Below are positions 35,662 to 49,290 of a stretch of DNA of 64,000 nucleotides, one piece after another. Both the position numbers and the translations under genes were made by a program. The notes under the pieces are model-generated. The model was not told the DNA's origin and did no database searches. It was given only the letters and a program-made list of their open reading frames with translations. The DNA lies in the NCBI GenBank assembly GCA_963281155.1, contig CAUJLY010000006.1:2790001-2854000 (forward strand), read 5' to 3'. Positions within the stretch are counted from its first letter, which is position 1; every line of letters begins with the position of its first letter. The DNA is from Rhabditophanes sp. KR3021. Its lineage: Eukaryota > Nematoda > Chromadorea > Rhabditida > Alloionematidae.

Positions 35662-38600
35662 TCAAACAAAAGATGATAACCCGTTCTTAGGCAAATTTGT
35701 TGCTTTTGAGACTGTAGTGGAGGAGAAAGGAGGACGTAGAGATATACCAGGATCTTGAATAGTGGAAGCATTTGACAGTTGATCACCATCGGGTGATGTT
35801 GTTTGATGGTTTGAAGAGGAAAAGTGATTTAATGTGTTGTCTTTTTGTGAGGATGTTGTGTAGTAGTGGCCTTGTGTGCGAGGCTGCTCTGACGAAATGG
35901 AGTATGATCCAGAGCTTGCGTATGTAATTGTTGACGGAGCTGCTAAAAAATTAATTATTATTATTTGCAAATCAAATAGTTAACGCTTACCTTCATTTCT
36001 GATGCATTGTTCATAATAATTTTGTTCTTGGGGCATTTCACTTATCGGTAAGGGTGTGATTGCTCCATACTCACTATCATTATCCAGCGGATCAAAGCAA
36101 ACAGAGCCATCGTACATAGATCTCACAGGAATATCACTCATTCCAGACCGAACAAAACTCATATTATTCATTGCAGTCATATTTGGCAAGAATGCAGTGT
36201 TTGGGCTGTCTGGTTTAAAGCTAGACAGATGAGATGTTTGCATTTCGGGTTTAAAAGTAATGTTATCCGTAGCCAATGATCCATACAAAGCAGATGTGTG
36301 TAAGTTACCAGGTGACATCATAGATCTTTGAGAAAGTCTACCCTCTCCACTGTGGATCGAACCATACATATTTTTATCATTAACATCTGCTGATAACCAT
36401 GAATTGTTTGTATTAGGTCTGGTAATGAAGTCTATACGCCTATCGTGGACATTTGACAGTTCGAAGTTTACCGCCTTGTTTTCAACAAATTGCAAGGAAT
36501 TTTCAGACATAGAATCTTTGCGTTTGTCATATCCACTCTTTTTTTTAGGCTTACACAGACAACAGAGGGCTATCGCGAAGATTACGACTAATAGTACAGC
36601 TGCACCTGCTGCAGCCAAATAAAACCAAGACTGGTAGTAAAACATCTTCTTTGGGACGTATGAAGGAATGATGACATGTTCTGATTCTTCACTAGGATTA
36701 CCTAATCCAATTTCATTCTTTAACAAAACTCTGAACGTGTAAATGCTTGATTGCTGAAGATCTTCAAAATCTATTTCATATTCGTCGCTTTCCGACAGCT
36801 TATTATACAAATTAACCCATTCTCCTATTAAATGCTTGACCGTTCCATTGACTGATCTTTTGGATCTTGACGCAGTTGGTTCAATAAGGGCTTCATCACT
36901 TTTCTTAGTTTGATTCGTATATGCAGAGAGGCGCTTTGCTTGAATCACAAAACCGATAATACTTGAATCGTGTAACACATCACTTTTCCATTTAAGCAAA
37001 ACAACCGATGACTTAGTTTGAGAAGATGGCTTTGCAACTGATCTTGGTGTTCCTGGAGTTCCTGCTCCGATTCTGACATCACGCGTAACTGCTGTTCCAA
37101 AGCCTTTCAATGTTTCTGCCTTGACTGAAACAGAATAATGAGTATTCTCACGAAGCTTGTCTAAGACAATAAAATTTTCCTTTACTCTGAAATTGGCATC
37201 TTGTGCATATTCCTGGGAAGCTGTTGTATGATAAGAAACTAAATAAGTCAAAATATCTCCATTAGGCTCATTTGGCTCATGCCAAGTAACATTAACTGAA
37301 TCAGTCAAGATGTCTTTAAACTTCAACTTTGAAATGGGCCCGGGAACATCCTCCTTTGTTTTTATTCTAATTGATGAAGACTCCCCATCACCAGCTCTAT
37401 TAAAGCCACAAACAGAAACTTGATATTCCGTATACTTCTTTAACTCATTCAAAACAACTTTGTTTTCCTCAGAAGTAACAACTTCTTCTTCAGCAACCCT
37501 TACTCCTTTGAAGTCCATGGGAATGATGGGAGTATATTTGATTTTATAACCAGAGATCATATCATCCTCAAAATTAACCCATTTCTTCCAATTCAATGAG
37601 ATTGAAGAAGAAGACAAGGTATCGCCATTTAGGAAAGAAATCTTTTGCTTTGGAATGGAATATCCAACATATGTGAATTGGGGCTTTGAAAAAAGAGAAT
37701 TGCCAATTTTGTTGAAAGCCTGTATGCGAATGATGTAGTGTTTGAAAGAAACCAATTCCTTAAGAATATGAGTTATTTGAATTTTGTCTGTTTTACTTGA
37801 CAAAGGTATTTCTTCAATTTTAAAAGACTCATTGGCTGAGTATATTTTGTACTCGATCCGGTATCCAATTGTTTCTGAATTCCATAATTCTTTATTCAAA
37901 GCATTCCATTCTAAGTAAATTGAAGTACTCTCATACGGCTTTATATTGAAGTATCCAGGAAATGTGGAAGGTTCTTTTTCATTTGTCTTGAAATATTCAG
38001 TCTCCATGGACCAAATACTTTCCTGGAAATCACCGATGTATTTGCATCTAGATTTGTATTCTGTGTTTGGAATTAAGTTGAAAATGGTGACTGCCTTCTT
38101 ATCAATAGGAATATTTAAATTAAGAGGAATCCATTCAGAATCTTTCTCACTCTTGTATTCAATTTGAACAAAACGAACTGGGGACTCATTTAAAGACAAC
38201 GAACTATTTTCACCATTTGGATTAACCCATTTATAATGCAATTCGGTTCCAGACCCTGTAACCTCATCATTTTTTTCCAAAATCATAGGCAATGGCTGTG
38301 GGAGCTTAAGATTAGTGGTAATTATTTTAACAAGTGATTCTTGTCCTACACCATTCCTTGCATTCATTGCTTGTACACCAAAATAGTATGTTGTATTTGG
38401 AGTTAGGCCTGTTGTAGTAAACCAATAAATGTTGTTAGGAATCGGGGCATTAATTGCCTCTTCTTCTTTGGTGCCGAATTTCCAGTATCTTATCGAGTAG
38501 CCTGAAATTATTCCATTGGCATTGTCTGGTGGCATCCATTTCACACGGACTTCCCTTTCTGAAACATAACTAAAAGCTACGTCGATTGGTTGGTCAGGAA

Positions 38601-41600
38601 CATCATCTGATGTTGTGATTGGAGAAGCCATTTGGGTACATTTGCCAATGCCAATGATGTTGTAGCCACACATTTCAACTTGATAAGGTGTTGATGGTCT
38701 TAGATTTGAGATATCTGTTGTCATTAATGATGGATCTTGTAAAGTCATTGAACGGTTGTATTTTCTCTGAAGATGACCTTCGATTGGATAAACATTTATA
38801 ATATAGCCAGAAACTTTTCCATTACTGTCTTCTTCACTTATTAAACTCCATGAAAGAGTTATCTTTTTAGATGATAACAATTTGGCTTGAATATTGGCTG
38901 GGCCAGCACTCGGTTCACTTTCGAATGTTTTGACTTGAACAATTGGGGAAGGCTCACTTCGTCCAACAATATTTTCCGCCAAAACACGGACATTGTAACT
39001 AGTGAAAGGTTTCAGCTCGTTGATAACAAACTCGGATACTCTTGTGTTTTGAGTCTTTATTTCCTTCCAGTTTTCCTCGCTATTCTTTGATGGATATTCT
39101 TCAAAATCTGCTCCATCTTCAAAATCATCTTCCTCAATAAAACCATTTGTTGAAACGGGAGGGTGCTTTGGCTTGTTCGTCTTAGCTTCGATCGTTTTGT
39201 ATTGAATAAGGTACCCTGTAGCATCTCCATTCCACAAATTATGAGGAAGGACAGACCAAAACAATTTGATACTAGTTCCTGATTGTGGTTCGGCCTCCAC
39301 TTTGTCTGGGGCTTGCTCAGGCACTGTTTTTTCAGTTGAAAATTCTTCTGATGCCTCAGAAGGTTCTCCACGGCCTTTGATGTTCTCTGCAACTAAACGA
39401 AGGGCATAACGTGTATTTGGTCGCAATCCTGTAATTTTAAGACTTTTTGCCTTCGGCGAAGTAATATTTTGGATGGCAATAAAAGTTGACGACATTCCAA
39501 TCTTCGCTTCAATATGCCATTTTTGAATAATCGTATGCCCGTCAAAGCCAGGAATAAAGTCAATTATGCAAGTCCTACCAGTAATGGCGGACACCCTTAG
39601 ATTGCTTGTTTTACCCGGAAGCTCTGGCGGAACACCTGATTCGAATTTAGCCTCCACAATTTCACCTTCCCCAACATCAGTAAACGCAACAACGTCGACG
39701 ATATACTTCGTTTGAGCCGACAAATCTTCAATAACAACAGATGTATTTGAGGCTGGTAGATCAAAGACTTTGACATTGTCTGGTTCATTCAACTTCCAGT
39801 ATCTTACTTTATAGCTATTTATGATACCATTTTTTTCAACTGGAGAATCCCATAATACTGTGACGGAGCTAAATAAGACCTGATCGAAATTGAGGTTCTT
39901 AACCGCGCCAGGAGTGTCTTGACTTGTAACTACTGGATAAGGTTCTGAACGAGGACTGTCACCTGCACTGGTAAACCCAATAACAGTTAAGTTGTAATGT
40001 CCGAATTTGTCCAGATTTGCGACTGTTAAGTTGGCAGTTCCGTAAGTTGGAAGCATTTGGATAGATCGAGTCGATTCTCTATTGTCACCACCATCATAGT
40101 AATCTTTCCATAACTGAACTTTGTAACCTAATATTTGACCAGGGATCATTTGTTGGTCTGGAGGATCGAAGAATACTAACATGGCAGTTGAATTTAATAC
40201 TTTTGCCTTCACATTCTGTGGAGATTGAAGCGGAGCGCCCTCTAAGGTTGTTACGATGATTGGAGGTGTACTGTATATTCCTAATCCACGATCATTGTAA
40301 GCAGCAACTTGGATTTCATAGTCTCGCCATGTGATTAAAGGGTCAAGCAGAACATAGCGTTCTACATTATTGCTAATATTCTTAACATTCCACCCAGCGG
40401 AAGTGTAGCCATTTAAACGATACCTAACATTGTATCCAAGAATATCGCCGTTCCACTGTTCCGATGGAGGTGGTTGCCAGTAAACCATTACACTGTTTGA
40501 AGATCTTGCACTAGCAGCGACATTCCTTGGAGCTGCAGCAGGAGGTTGTTGAGGAATGATTACTTGTCTCGAAGGCATTGATGCTTTACCTGCCCCATGT
40601 CTATTGTAAGCAATAACTCTAAACTCGGCCGTTGACGAGGGCTTTAAATTGTCAATATAAGTAGAACAACATTGCTCAGTTGCTACGTTTTCAACAATCA
40701 TTTCCCAATTAGACCAAATCTCTGCCGAGCCTTTAGTTCTCATTTCAATTGAATGCTTAATTAACGGTGAATTTCCGTCAAAGCCTGGCGTCCACCATAC
40801 TTTGACTTTGGATGGTAATGTTTTGTTGATAAACTCAGCTTTCACACCTTGCGCCATAGAAGGCTTTTCAATGATTTTCAACCAAGCGGAAACGGACTCT
40901 TCTTTACCGTCGCTAGTCCTAACTTTGCACCTGTATTCACCGATATTATCTGGTCCAACTTGGTTGATTGATAGCGAATTATCGCTTTTGATTGAGACAC
41001 GATGTAGTATGTCTCCTAAAGCAGGTATTGCCTTGTTATTCCAGTACCAATTAACGGAAATATCTGACATAGACACAAACTCCGCTGACAACTTGCAAGG
41101 CATTTCTATATTTGAACCAATTAACATACTTTGATTTGAAGGACCATATTCAATTAATTTAGATGAAATTACAGTGATAGTTGCTGTGGCCTCGTCAATT
41201 AGGGCTCCATTATTGTCTTTGGCTAAGCAGACGTAGTCTCCTGTGTCACTCGCTTGTACGGAAAAGATTTTCAACTCAGTTGAGGTAACCTCGAACTTGT
41301 CGCGTGCATTTTTGATAAAAGATTCACCAAACTTCCAAATGATCTCTCCTTGACCCGCAATTTCACACTGTAATGTGACATCATTTCCTGCCGCAATTGA
41401 TTTACTGGCTGGCTTCTTTGAAAGATAAGCCCCACTTGCAGGTAGATCCTTTAATTTAAGATTTGAACTTAGAAGCTCTGTTGGGACATTATCGAGTTCA
41501 ATTTTCTTTAGTTTAACAGTCGCAGTATCACTACCCATTGAATTGATGCTATCGCATTGATAAAAACCATAATTGCTCAGTTCAAAATTAGAAATCTTCA

Positions 41601-42939
41601 AAAAACCACCATTCGTTGCAGACACCTCCTTTCCATTAAACCACCAAACAAATTTGGGTCGTGGCCAAGCATGTTTTGCTTTGCATTGAATCTTGACATC
41701 ACTATTTTCCTTAATGTACAACTCATCTTGCCACTGACTTTTGTCAATAACTGGTTCTGATTGAAAGGTGATTGACGCTTGAGCATAATCAAGCTGCTTG
41801 TCATTTAGGATCGAAGAGACCCTGCATTTGACTGTCCTAGTACCATGAATGTTTCTTGTTGACAGAGTGCGAAACGGATTATAAATAGATAAGCGTCTAT
41901 TGAATTCACTCAACACCATCTTTTCTGTCAATTCTTTACCAGAAATTAACTTATCATCCACAAACCAATCTATCTTTACTTTATTACTAAAAACAAGTCA
42001 AACCATTATTATTTCAACTCAAAATCATACCTATTATTAGGAACACATTCAAAAATAGCACTTCTGTTTCTTTCACCAACAATTACATCCTTAGGTCTGT
42101 AGACGATTGCGAATTTGGTGTTTTCAGGCTTTATTTTGGTAATTTCTTTGTCAACTCTATAGGTAGTAGAAACCTCTTTGACATTTCCGAAATCTGCCTC
42201 AACCAGGTAATTTCCAAAGAAATCTATATTACCATCATTGACTACAATTAAATCACCGTTGATTGCAGAGACAAAATGAGTTTGATTGGAGGTTACACTT
42301 AAACCATTGTGATGCCATGTCCACTTGACTTCTGCGTGGGGACTGGCCTCTTTTGGTGGAATGGACAAAACAATAAAATTAGTAGTGTCAGGCATTGATC
42401 TTTGGTAGAATGATGGGGGCATTGAAGAAAATTTGCGAAAATCTACAAAATAAACAACATTAAACCTTGCTTTTCCTAATTATAAACATACACTTAACAT
42501 TGACATGATAAATAGGGGAAAAAATGTTGCCATTTCGTAAACAACGATAATCTCCAGTATGTTCTTCATTAACAAAAGTTATCACCAAACTAGTGCCGCC
42601 AAACTCAATTGGCCCCTCGTTTTGGAGTTCCACATTGTTCTTAAACCATCTAATCTCATCATTTCCTCCCTCATCACCTCCACTTTCTACAACCATTTGG
42701 TGATTGATTGGGCTTTGATTGGGGTCACAATTAATGGTGAGTGTTGTTCCGGCGATAGGTGAAAAGTGGCGCACTTGATTGTTGTTTTCATAATAGTATT
42801 CTAAATGAGTGCCATTCACAACTGTTTCAAAGGTTGGCGATACAATAAAAGTTAAACCAATTATCAGTAAACATAATTTTAGGCTGGTTGGCAAAAATAG
42901 TCGGAAAATGGTACATATGTTTATCCATACTCTATTCAT
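35662..42939 (-). CDS. rig-4: Sidekick / RIG-4 homophilic cell-adhesion receptor
   Basis: Four coding exons (42939-42492, 42442-42031, 41986-35991, 35942-35662) total 7,137 nt, 2,378 residues. After an N-terminal hydrophobic signal (LCLLIIGLTFIVS) come six Ig domains: Ig1 in exon 1, Ig2 and half of Ig3 in exon 2, the rest at the start of exon 3. Thirteen FNIII repeats follow, then one membrane span (FYLAAAGAAVLLVVIFAIAL, near residue 2075) and a cytoplasmic tail of about 280 residues. The C-terminus is GLSSFV, matching the GFSSFV hexapeptide by which vertebrate Sidekicks bind MAGI PDZ scaffolds. The 6+13 arrangement is diagnostic. Sidekicks mediate homophilic adhesion and synaptic or junctional specificity. 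Exon 3 (5,996 nt) is exceptionally long, so most ancestral introns are gone. A TTTCAG just upstream of the ATG suggests a trans-splice site or 5' UTR intron. Confidence 0.97.
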
Positions 42940-45900
42940 TACAGATTCTGAAATTAATTATTAAGTTTGATAAATCGAAGCAAATATATAAGGTGAGTAT
43001 CGAAATAAAAGTACAACATCATAATGTAATCAAAAGTATCATTTTTATAAAGAAAACATAATTAATGAAAGGTATATATTTGTTTGTAATTTGTCCCTCT
43101 CAAACAGGCATACATCGGTTACAAGATGTAATCTTATATTAGTACAAAGACTAAATAAATAAATATAGCACACACATATGGTTGCAACACAGAATCTAAA
43201 AATCAGTCATAGTAATGGTTAAATATAGTATGATTAGCCAATTGATGTATATATAAATTGAGAAAGATAATCTATAATAGATGGAGTTTTATTATTAGTA
43301 TTTAACTAATTAGATGAGTTAGGGCAAAAAGCAATTGTATGTGTGATTTGTGACAGTCCACAATAATTAAATTGTGACACACTTTTTGAAATACACATAA
43401 ATATATGATGTATATAATTTATAGTGGTATATAAATATATATCGAAGGGGATAAAGTTATTTGGTAGTAGTTGGTAATTAGTTAAAAAGAGAGTTACTTT
43501 GGTGTGAGTATCAAATTAATGGACCACAGTCAAGCTTCAAGATATGTGTAGTAGAATGTTTTTGTTATCAACAAAAACTGGACATAAACCACAAGCACTC
43601 ACCAGGCCAATGACATCTGGTTTAGGTAACAAACAATATATCAAATCACTGTATATGTAGATCCAAAAAGTCAAGTACTAGAAACTAATATCATATAAAT
43701 ATGTAAATTAAAAAAAATTAATGTCAAGACGTCTTAAAGCTTATTTTAAATAAATAGCGAACTATTTGTATGAATAAGATAACAGGAATCATGATTTATA
43801 TAGTTTCTTTTAATTAAACATTTATAGAAACTTGCTGAATGTTATGAAATTAAGCACAACAAAAGTTACAAAGATATAATTGAGTTTGGGGAAAATCAAA
43901 AGCGATTGTTTTTGCAATTTATTTGTTTATGCGAGAGAACATTAAAATGTCACTTCGTTTGCTAATGTTAAAAGGAAAAGCTTTTAGAGAATTGGCAAAA
44001 AAGTTTTTATATTAGTGTAGAATGAATCTTGGAAACGACAAATTTAAAGTAGATTATGAAATATTTTTATGCACACGTAAAGAAAGGAGTACTAAGCCAG
44101 AATGTTAAAAGCAATGTAAATCACCTGTTTTAGACAACAAATGAGTTAGGTAGAGAAAGATTGCCTGTAGCAAAGTTTTAATTCAAATAAAGGAGTATAA
44201 AAATCAAACACATGAGGATAAAATCAATCGCGCGCCCTGTCATTATGTCATTAAAAACGTATTTAATGATGGCTTTTTGAGTTAAACCTGTCTATTATTG
44301 TTATGTATACACTTGACTTGATGCATGACAAAAAGTAGTCTCATTTGTTAAATAGAGATTACAATTCAAAAATGGTCCATCGTTTAGAACCACATACCAA
44401 TATTGTAAAGGAAAAGGAAGATACAGTTCAATACAGATTTGGGTCGTGTAAAAACAAGCTAAAAACAAATTTATGGGTACTAATAAAAAGGCAATGTAAA
44501 TGTTTTTAGATGGGAATGCGTCTTATTTGTGTTAGTAAATAAAAACGAGGTGATGGGCATAAAATAATAGCCAAACAAAAAAATGACTAATCTATTTTGA
44601 AGTCGGGCCCTTTATTAGAGGAGAGCGGTAGAAATGACAGTCTTATCAAGGTGAAAAAGTACACATCTGTGCATGTATAGTGAATGTGTATATGTTTGGG
44701 CTGCTCTCAAAAAAATGATTTGATGCCAGAGAACAACCGATATAAATACCAATAGAGAAGAGATCATCATCATTACCAAGGATGGATGATGTATAGGTAC
44801 CCTTTTTGCAATAAATAGTTAAAGGTGTCCGTTGTGTTCCAATGGTGGCGGTAATTTCTAAAGAAATACAATAGAGAATATGCATATATCTTTGATTATA
44901 TTAAAAATATAATATAGATATTTTTGCAGACATTCAAATCAAGGTAACAATAACGATTTTTGGGTGTGGTAAAAGTGTTACATGTTAATGACTGTCGAAA
45001 CTTATTTTTATCATAAAAAGATACCCCATAAATAGGATGTGAACAGTTGATTATCAAAAATATAGTATACAGAACTGTAAAAGAAAATTTATGGTTGTAA
45101 GAAAGGGCAGTTAAGCGTATTACACTCACAGCCAACGATAAGACAAATATTAGTACGTCAGTTCGAAAAGGCTTCTTTGATTTTAAGTGATGGCCATATC
45201 AAGGCATTGCAACAATTGAGAAAAAGTGAACGGTATTCTTGAAGAAGCTGGTTACAAGGAGATTGACGTCGTGGTACAAAGGAAAGACAAATAACAATAC
45301 AGAGTCAATAGGTACATATATAAATACATTAAGATCTGTACAATTAGGATCACAATAAATTGATCTTGATCAAAATATTCATTCACATCAAACAGAGCAT
45401 ATCAAAATAATAAATATTTCAGTATTTTGATAACATTCATTCTTTGTGTGGAAGAATTGGAATTATCAACAACAAACTATAAACCGTTATTTACGCTATA
45501 AAAAAGCCACATTTCAACAGAACATGTCCCCACTATTTGACCATTAAGCATAAGAAGAGATAACAAATAGTACACAGGTTTAAGGAAGAAAGTGTGTATG
45601 TGTATAGAAGAATAACAAAACTGCTAGAACAAGATAAAGATAGCAAGCGACTAATATATGTACAAATAGTAAATATATGGGTGATGATAAAGGTGGGTGG
45701 CAGGTTACAAAGTTGTGTTAAGTTTTGATATAGCAGAGGACACACGACGCTGGACAATCATTTTGTTTTGGTATTGCTTGTTACTGAGATAGGGTCATGC
45801 CGTGAACGTGGAAAAAACGTTAGTGCTAGTATATAAAGAAAGCTCTTGGGCCATTTCCTTAACTTTTATAGTGTGGCGTTGCCCGAAATGAGCAATCATT

Positions 45901-48900
45901 ATAATGAGGTTCTTTCATATATGACTAATCATGATGAACAACAATGAATAGATATGTAAATGCAACAATGGCAAATCATGCATCTAGTCATTGGAATATT
46001 TAATAAATTAGTATCAAACAAATTGGCAACTAATTTAATTATTGAAAAAGGATCAAGAAAGCGACATAAAGAAAAAGAAAAAGTTATATGAAATTATTAT
46101 TTTTACTCCATAAAAGAATACTCATTCCGTCAAGAAGTAATTGAAGAAGAGGATACAATTATGGTGGGCAAAAGAACTACCGCACTTTTCGAGCCTACTT
46201 GTGGCACCCAAAACAAAAATATACATAAAAAGAATAAAAAAGCAATTGGGTAATGAAAGTAGATGCTTCATAGTAAAATAAAAGTTTTATCAACTATATA
46301 AGGAGAATAAGTGCCATCATTGAACAATAAGGTACAGGTCTTTTCTCAATCCAGAGTACATTTAAAATATGAGTTTAAATGGAGCATAGTAGGCAAAATA
46401 TATAAATAAAGACAATAAATCGTATGGGAAAGATTCGCTTATAATATGTACATATAAATTGTATTCAAAAACACAATTTTTTTATTTTCGATACAGATCC
46501 AGAGTATGAAAATATCACTGAAGACAAATATATTTATTCTAATTAAATTGGGTGATTGTTTGATTTTGTTTTGAGGGCAAATTGAATAATACATTTTAGA
46601 GTGAAAAGTTCAAGGGTAATTCATAACAAATTGAATACCAATAATTAAAATATTTCCCTTAACGTAACAAGTTTTAAAACTTTTCCTTTAACATAAATCT
46701 ATTTTAAAACTGTTAAGAAGTTTATATATAAAGTTAATTATGATCAAATTTCATCCAAATCTTTTCACTATAACAAGTGGTCAAAATTAAGGAAGTTGTG
46801 ATTAAATCACCGCACACACTGGTATTGTATCAAAAAATCAAATCCATTCGATTGAGTGTAACGATATATTATCTCTAGCACTAATTATAATAATTGCTGT
46901 CAATTCAACTCAAAAATTTTGTAGTGGATGATTGGAAAGTTTTGAATATAATTTGAAAATTGTCACATACTGCCAATCTTAAAAATCCAACCACAAATTG
47001 GATATAGAAATGTGGGTGAATAGTAGGAGATGATAATGTAGGGTTCGATAGAAAACAGAACGGTCAAGAAACGATTTTGTTACCTGCACTGGTATTGTTG
47101 TTGTGAGGTGAACTGATAATTGACGTATATAATTAAACAATAGGAAAATGTTATTTTTGATATAGTATATTATTAGTATGGAGATATAATTTTGTTATAA
47201 TCTGTCCAGAATATAAGTAGTGGTTATAGGACGCTGGATTAAACGTGATGAAATAGAGTATAGTGTTAACTCCGTATTATAAAGTAGAAAGGAACGTCAA
47301 ATGCTTTAAAAGGCAATTTTGCATCCCTCTTACTAAATAACAGTAAATACTTACATTGAATTATAAGGAGTAGTCAATTAATTTTGTACAATTTAAAAAT
47401 AAAATGAATCAGTTCACTATATTGTATGTATCAAAGAAATTTGTAAGTACATAATAAATCTTTTTTAGCAGTTACATAAATTAGCCATTAAATGATTGTG
47501 GAATGATTAATAGTTCACAAACTAGTTGGTCGCACTTATGCCGTTACACAAATCAAAAGCGACACATACAAATATGTGTGTATTTACTTATATATATTTT
47601 GCCTGCAAATCCAATCTATTTGAATATAGTTGAATGGTAAATTAGATAAGGAAGGATGCAAAAATAGTTATATTAATATTAAAATTCACAACCCTACACA
47701 TTTCCATATTCTTATTTTAGTAGAACGAATGTTTAAAGTGGAATTATTGATGAAGCATTAGAAATGATTCTCAATGAGTTCAAATCTCATCAAAATCATT
47801 AAATAATCAATTATTTAAGCTCTTATTAGTTTTGATAATAATTAATTTTTGTATCAATAGTAGCTTCTTACTTATTAATACTTTTATTTATTTATTGCAA
47901 AAAGTGTTCTAAAGTGGGGTGATAGTATTATTAATGGCATATCAGTTATTAATTAAATATTTTGGTAAAGATATTAGTGTTAATATAAGCAAATAGTGAT
48001 TAACTTACAGACACTATATTTTTCTAAGATCTTGAGCATAATTAATTAAACGTTTTATAGTTACTCAATAAAATTTTAACAAATTAGATACAATGACATT
48101 ATCTTTGTTAATGTAAACAGAACAATACTGATTAAATGAAATAAAGTATCTAAAGATGAGGTTTAATTAGTTTGTTATAAAAAAATGTCAAGAGTCTATA
48201 GGTGAAGGGGGATTAATTTAAGCTGATTAATTAGTCAAAAATATAGCTGACTAAAAAATACATTCATTTTGCCAAATCGTTTTAATCAAAAAAATATTGA
48301 AAATAACAACTGTGTTAATTCAGGGTTAAGGTCTATAAATTAATTAAACACAACTTTATATAATAAACGTTTCTGATTTATTTGTATAGTTAAAAAAATC
48401 ATTGAAAACCAATTTAAAAAGTATGGAATATATTTTTATAGCTGTGACATGGTCTAATAAAATTACCCCAAATGATGAATATTTTACACAAACTAAAATA
48501 GGGTAGTAATTTGCATCAATTTTTCGTTCCCTACATCCAAGAATTATGATTCATCTGTTTTGTATGGTGAATAATATGTGAAAAACAAATTGGATTACTA
48601 CAAAAATGTATGTAGATGATGTTAGTGACATTATTATAGATTAATTCCTATATGAAACATTCTATGCCATCATGTTTAATAACATTTGATAGCATAGCCT
48701 TAAAGTTTTAAAATTTGCATAATTAAAAATATTCATGGCTTTTAAAACTTATTACAACAATACCTAGATGATATTCATATAGTAGGACAATTTAAAAGTC
48801 TAAATAAATAGACATTTCCAGCCATCTAAAACTAACTAACCATATATCTTATTTGGTTGTAAAATTTAATTTTAATAGTTTTTTTGAGAAAAGAATGTAA

Positions 48901-49290
48901 TTAAATTATATCATAAAGAAAGACTAATTAAAACGATTAAATAGTTTTTAATTTACTGCATACAAATAACTAAAGCAACTACTGCCTCCATAGTTTTAAG
49001 AAAGTAATAAGATTAAGAATTTATTATTGCCATATTTGGAAATTAGAAAATAAATTGTTTGAACTTTCGGACAAGTAAATATTATGATTTAAATACATCT
49101 TAAGGAAATATAAAAAGGAATGGTAAGTTAAAAGTCAACGTCTTTGGAAAAAATGTAATACGAAATTTTGTTTATAATATGTATATCCATCTATTGTTGA
49201 TGGTAAACGTTTGCTCTCAGTATCTTATATATCTTTTGGGCTTTTGAATAGTATTCATATTTGATGTTAAGTAGAGGTCAAAAGAATGCT
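42940..49290. other. 6.4 kb region upstream of sidekick
   Basis: No confident gene. Likely holds sidekick promoter elements and possibly 5' UTR exons. On the minus strand a micro-exon-like element (CCAG then 14 nt then GTGAGT) lies near 43597-43616. Two adjacent 79-codon frames on the minus strand (44896-45135 and 44646-44885) have partly coding-like content but could not be joined in a compatible phase. Confidence 0.4.

Noticed and set aside
47755..47790. T-arm-like element (ATGAG-TTCAAAT-CTCAT) suggesting a tRNA
   Set aside because: No matching acceptor stem, D-arm or anticodon arm could be found at the right distances.
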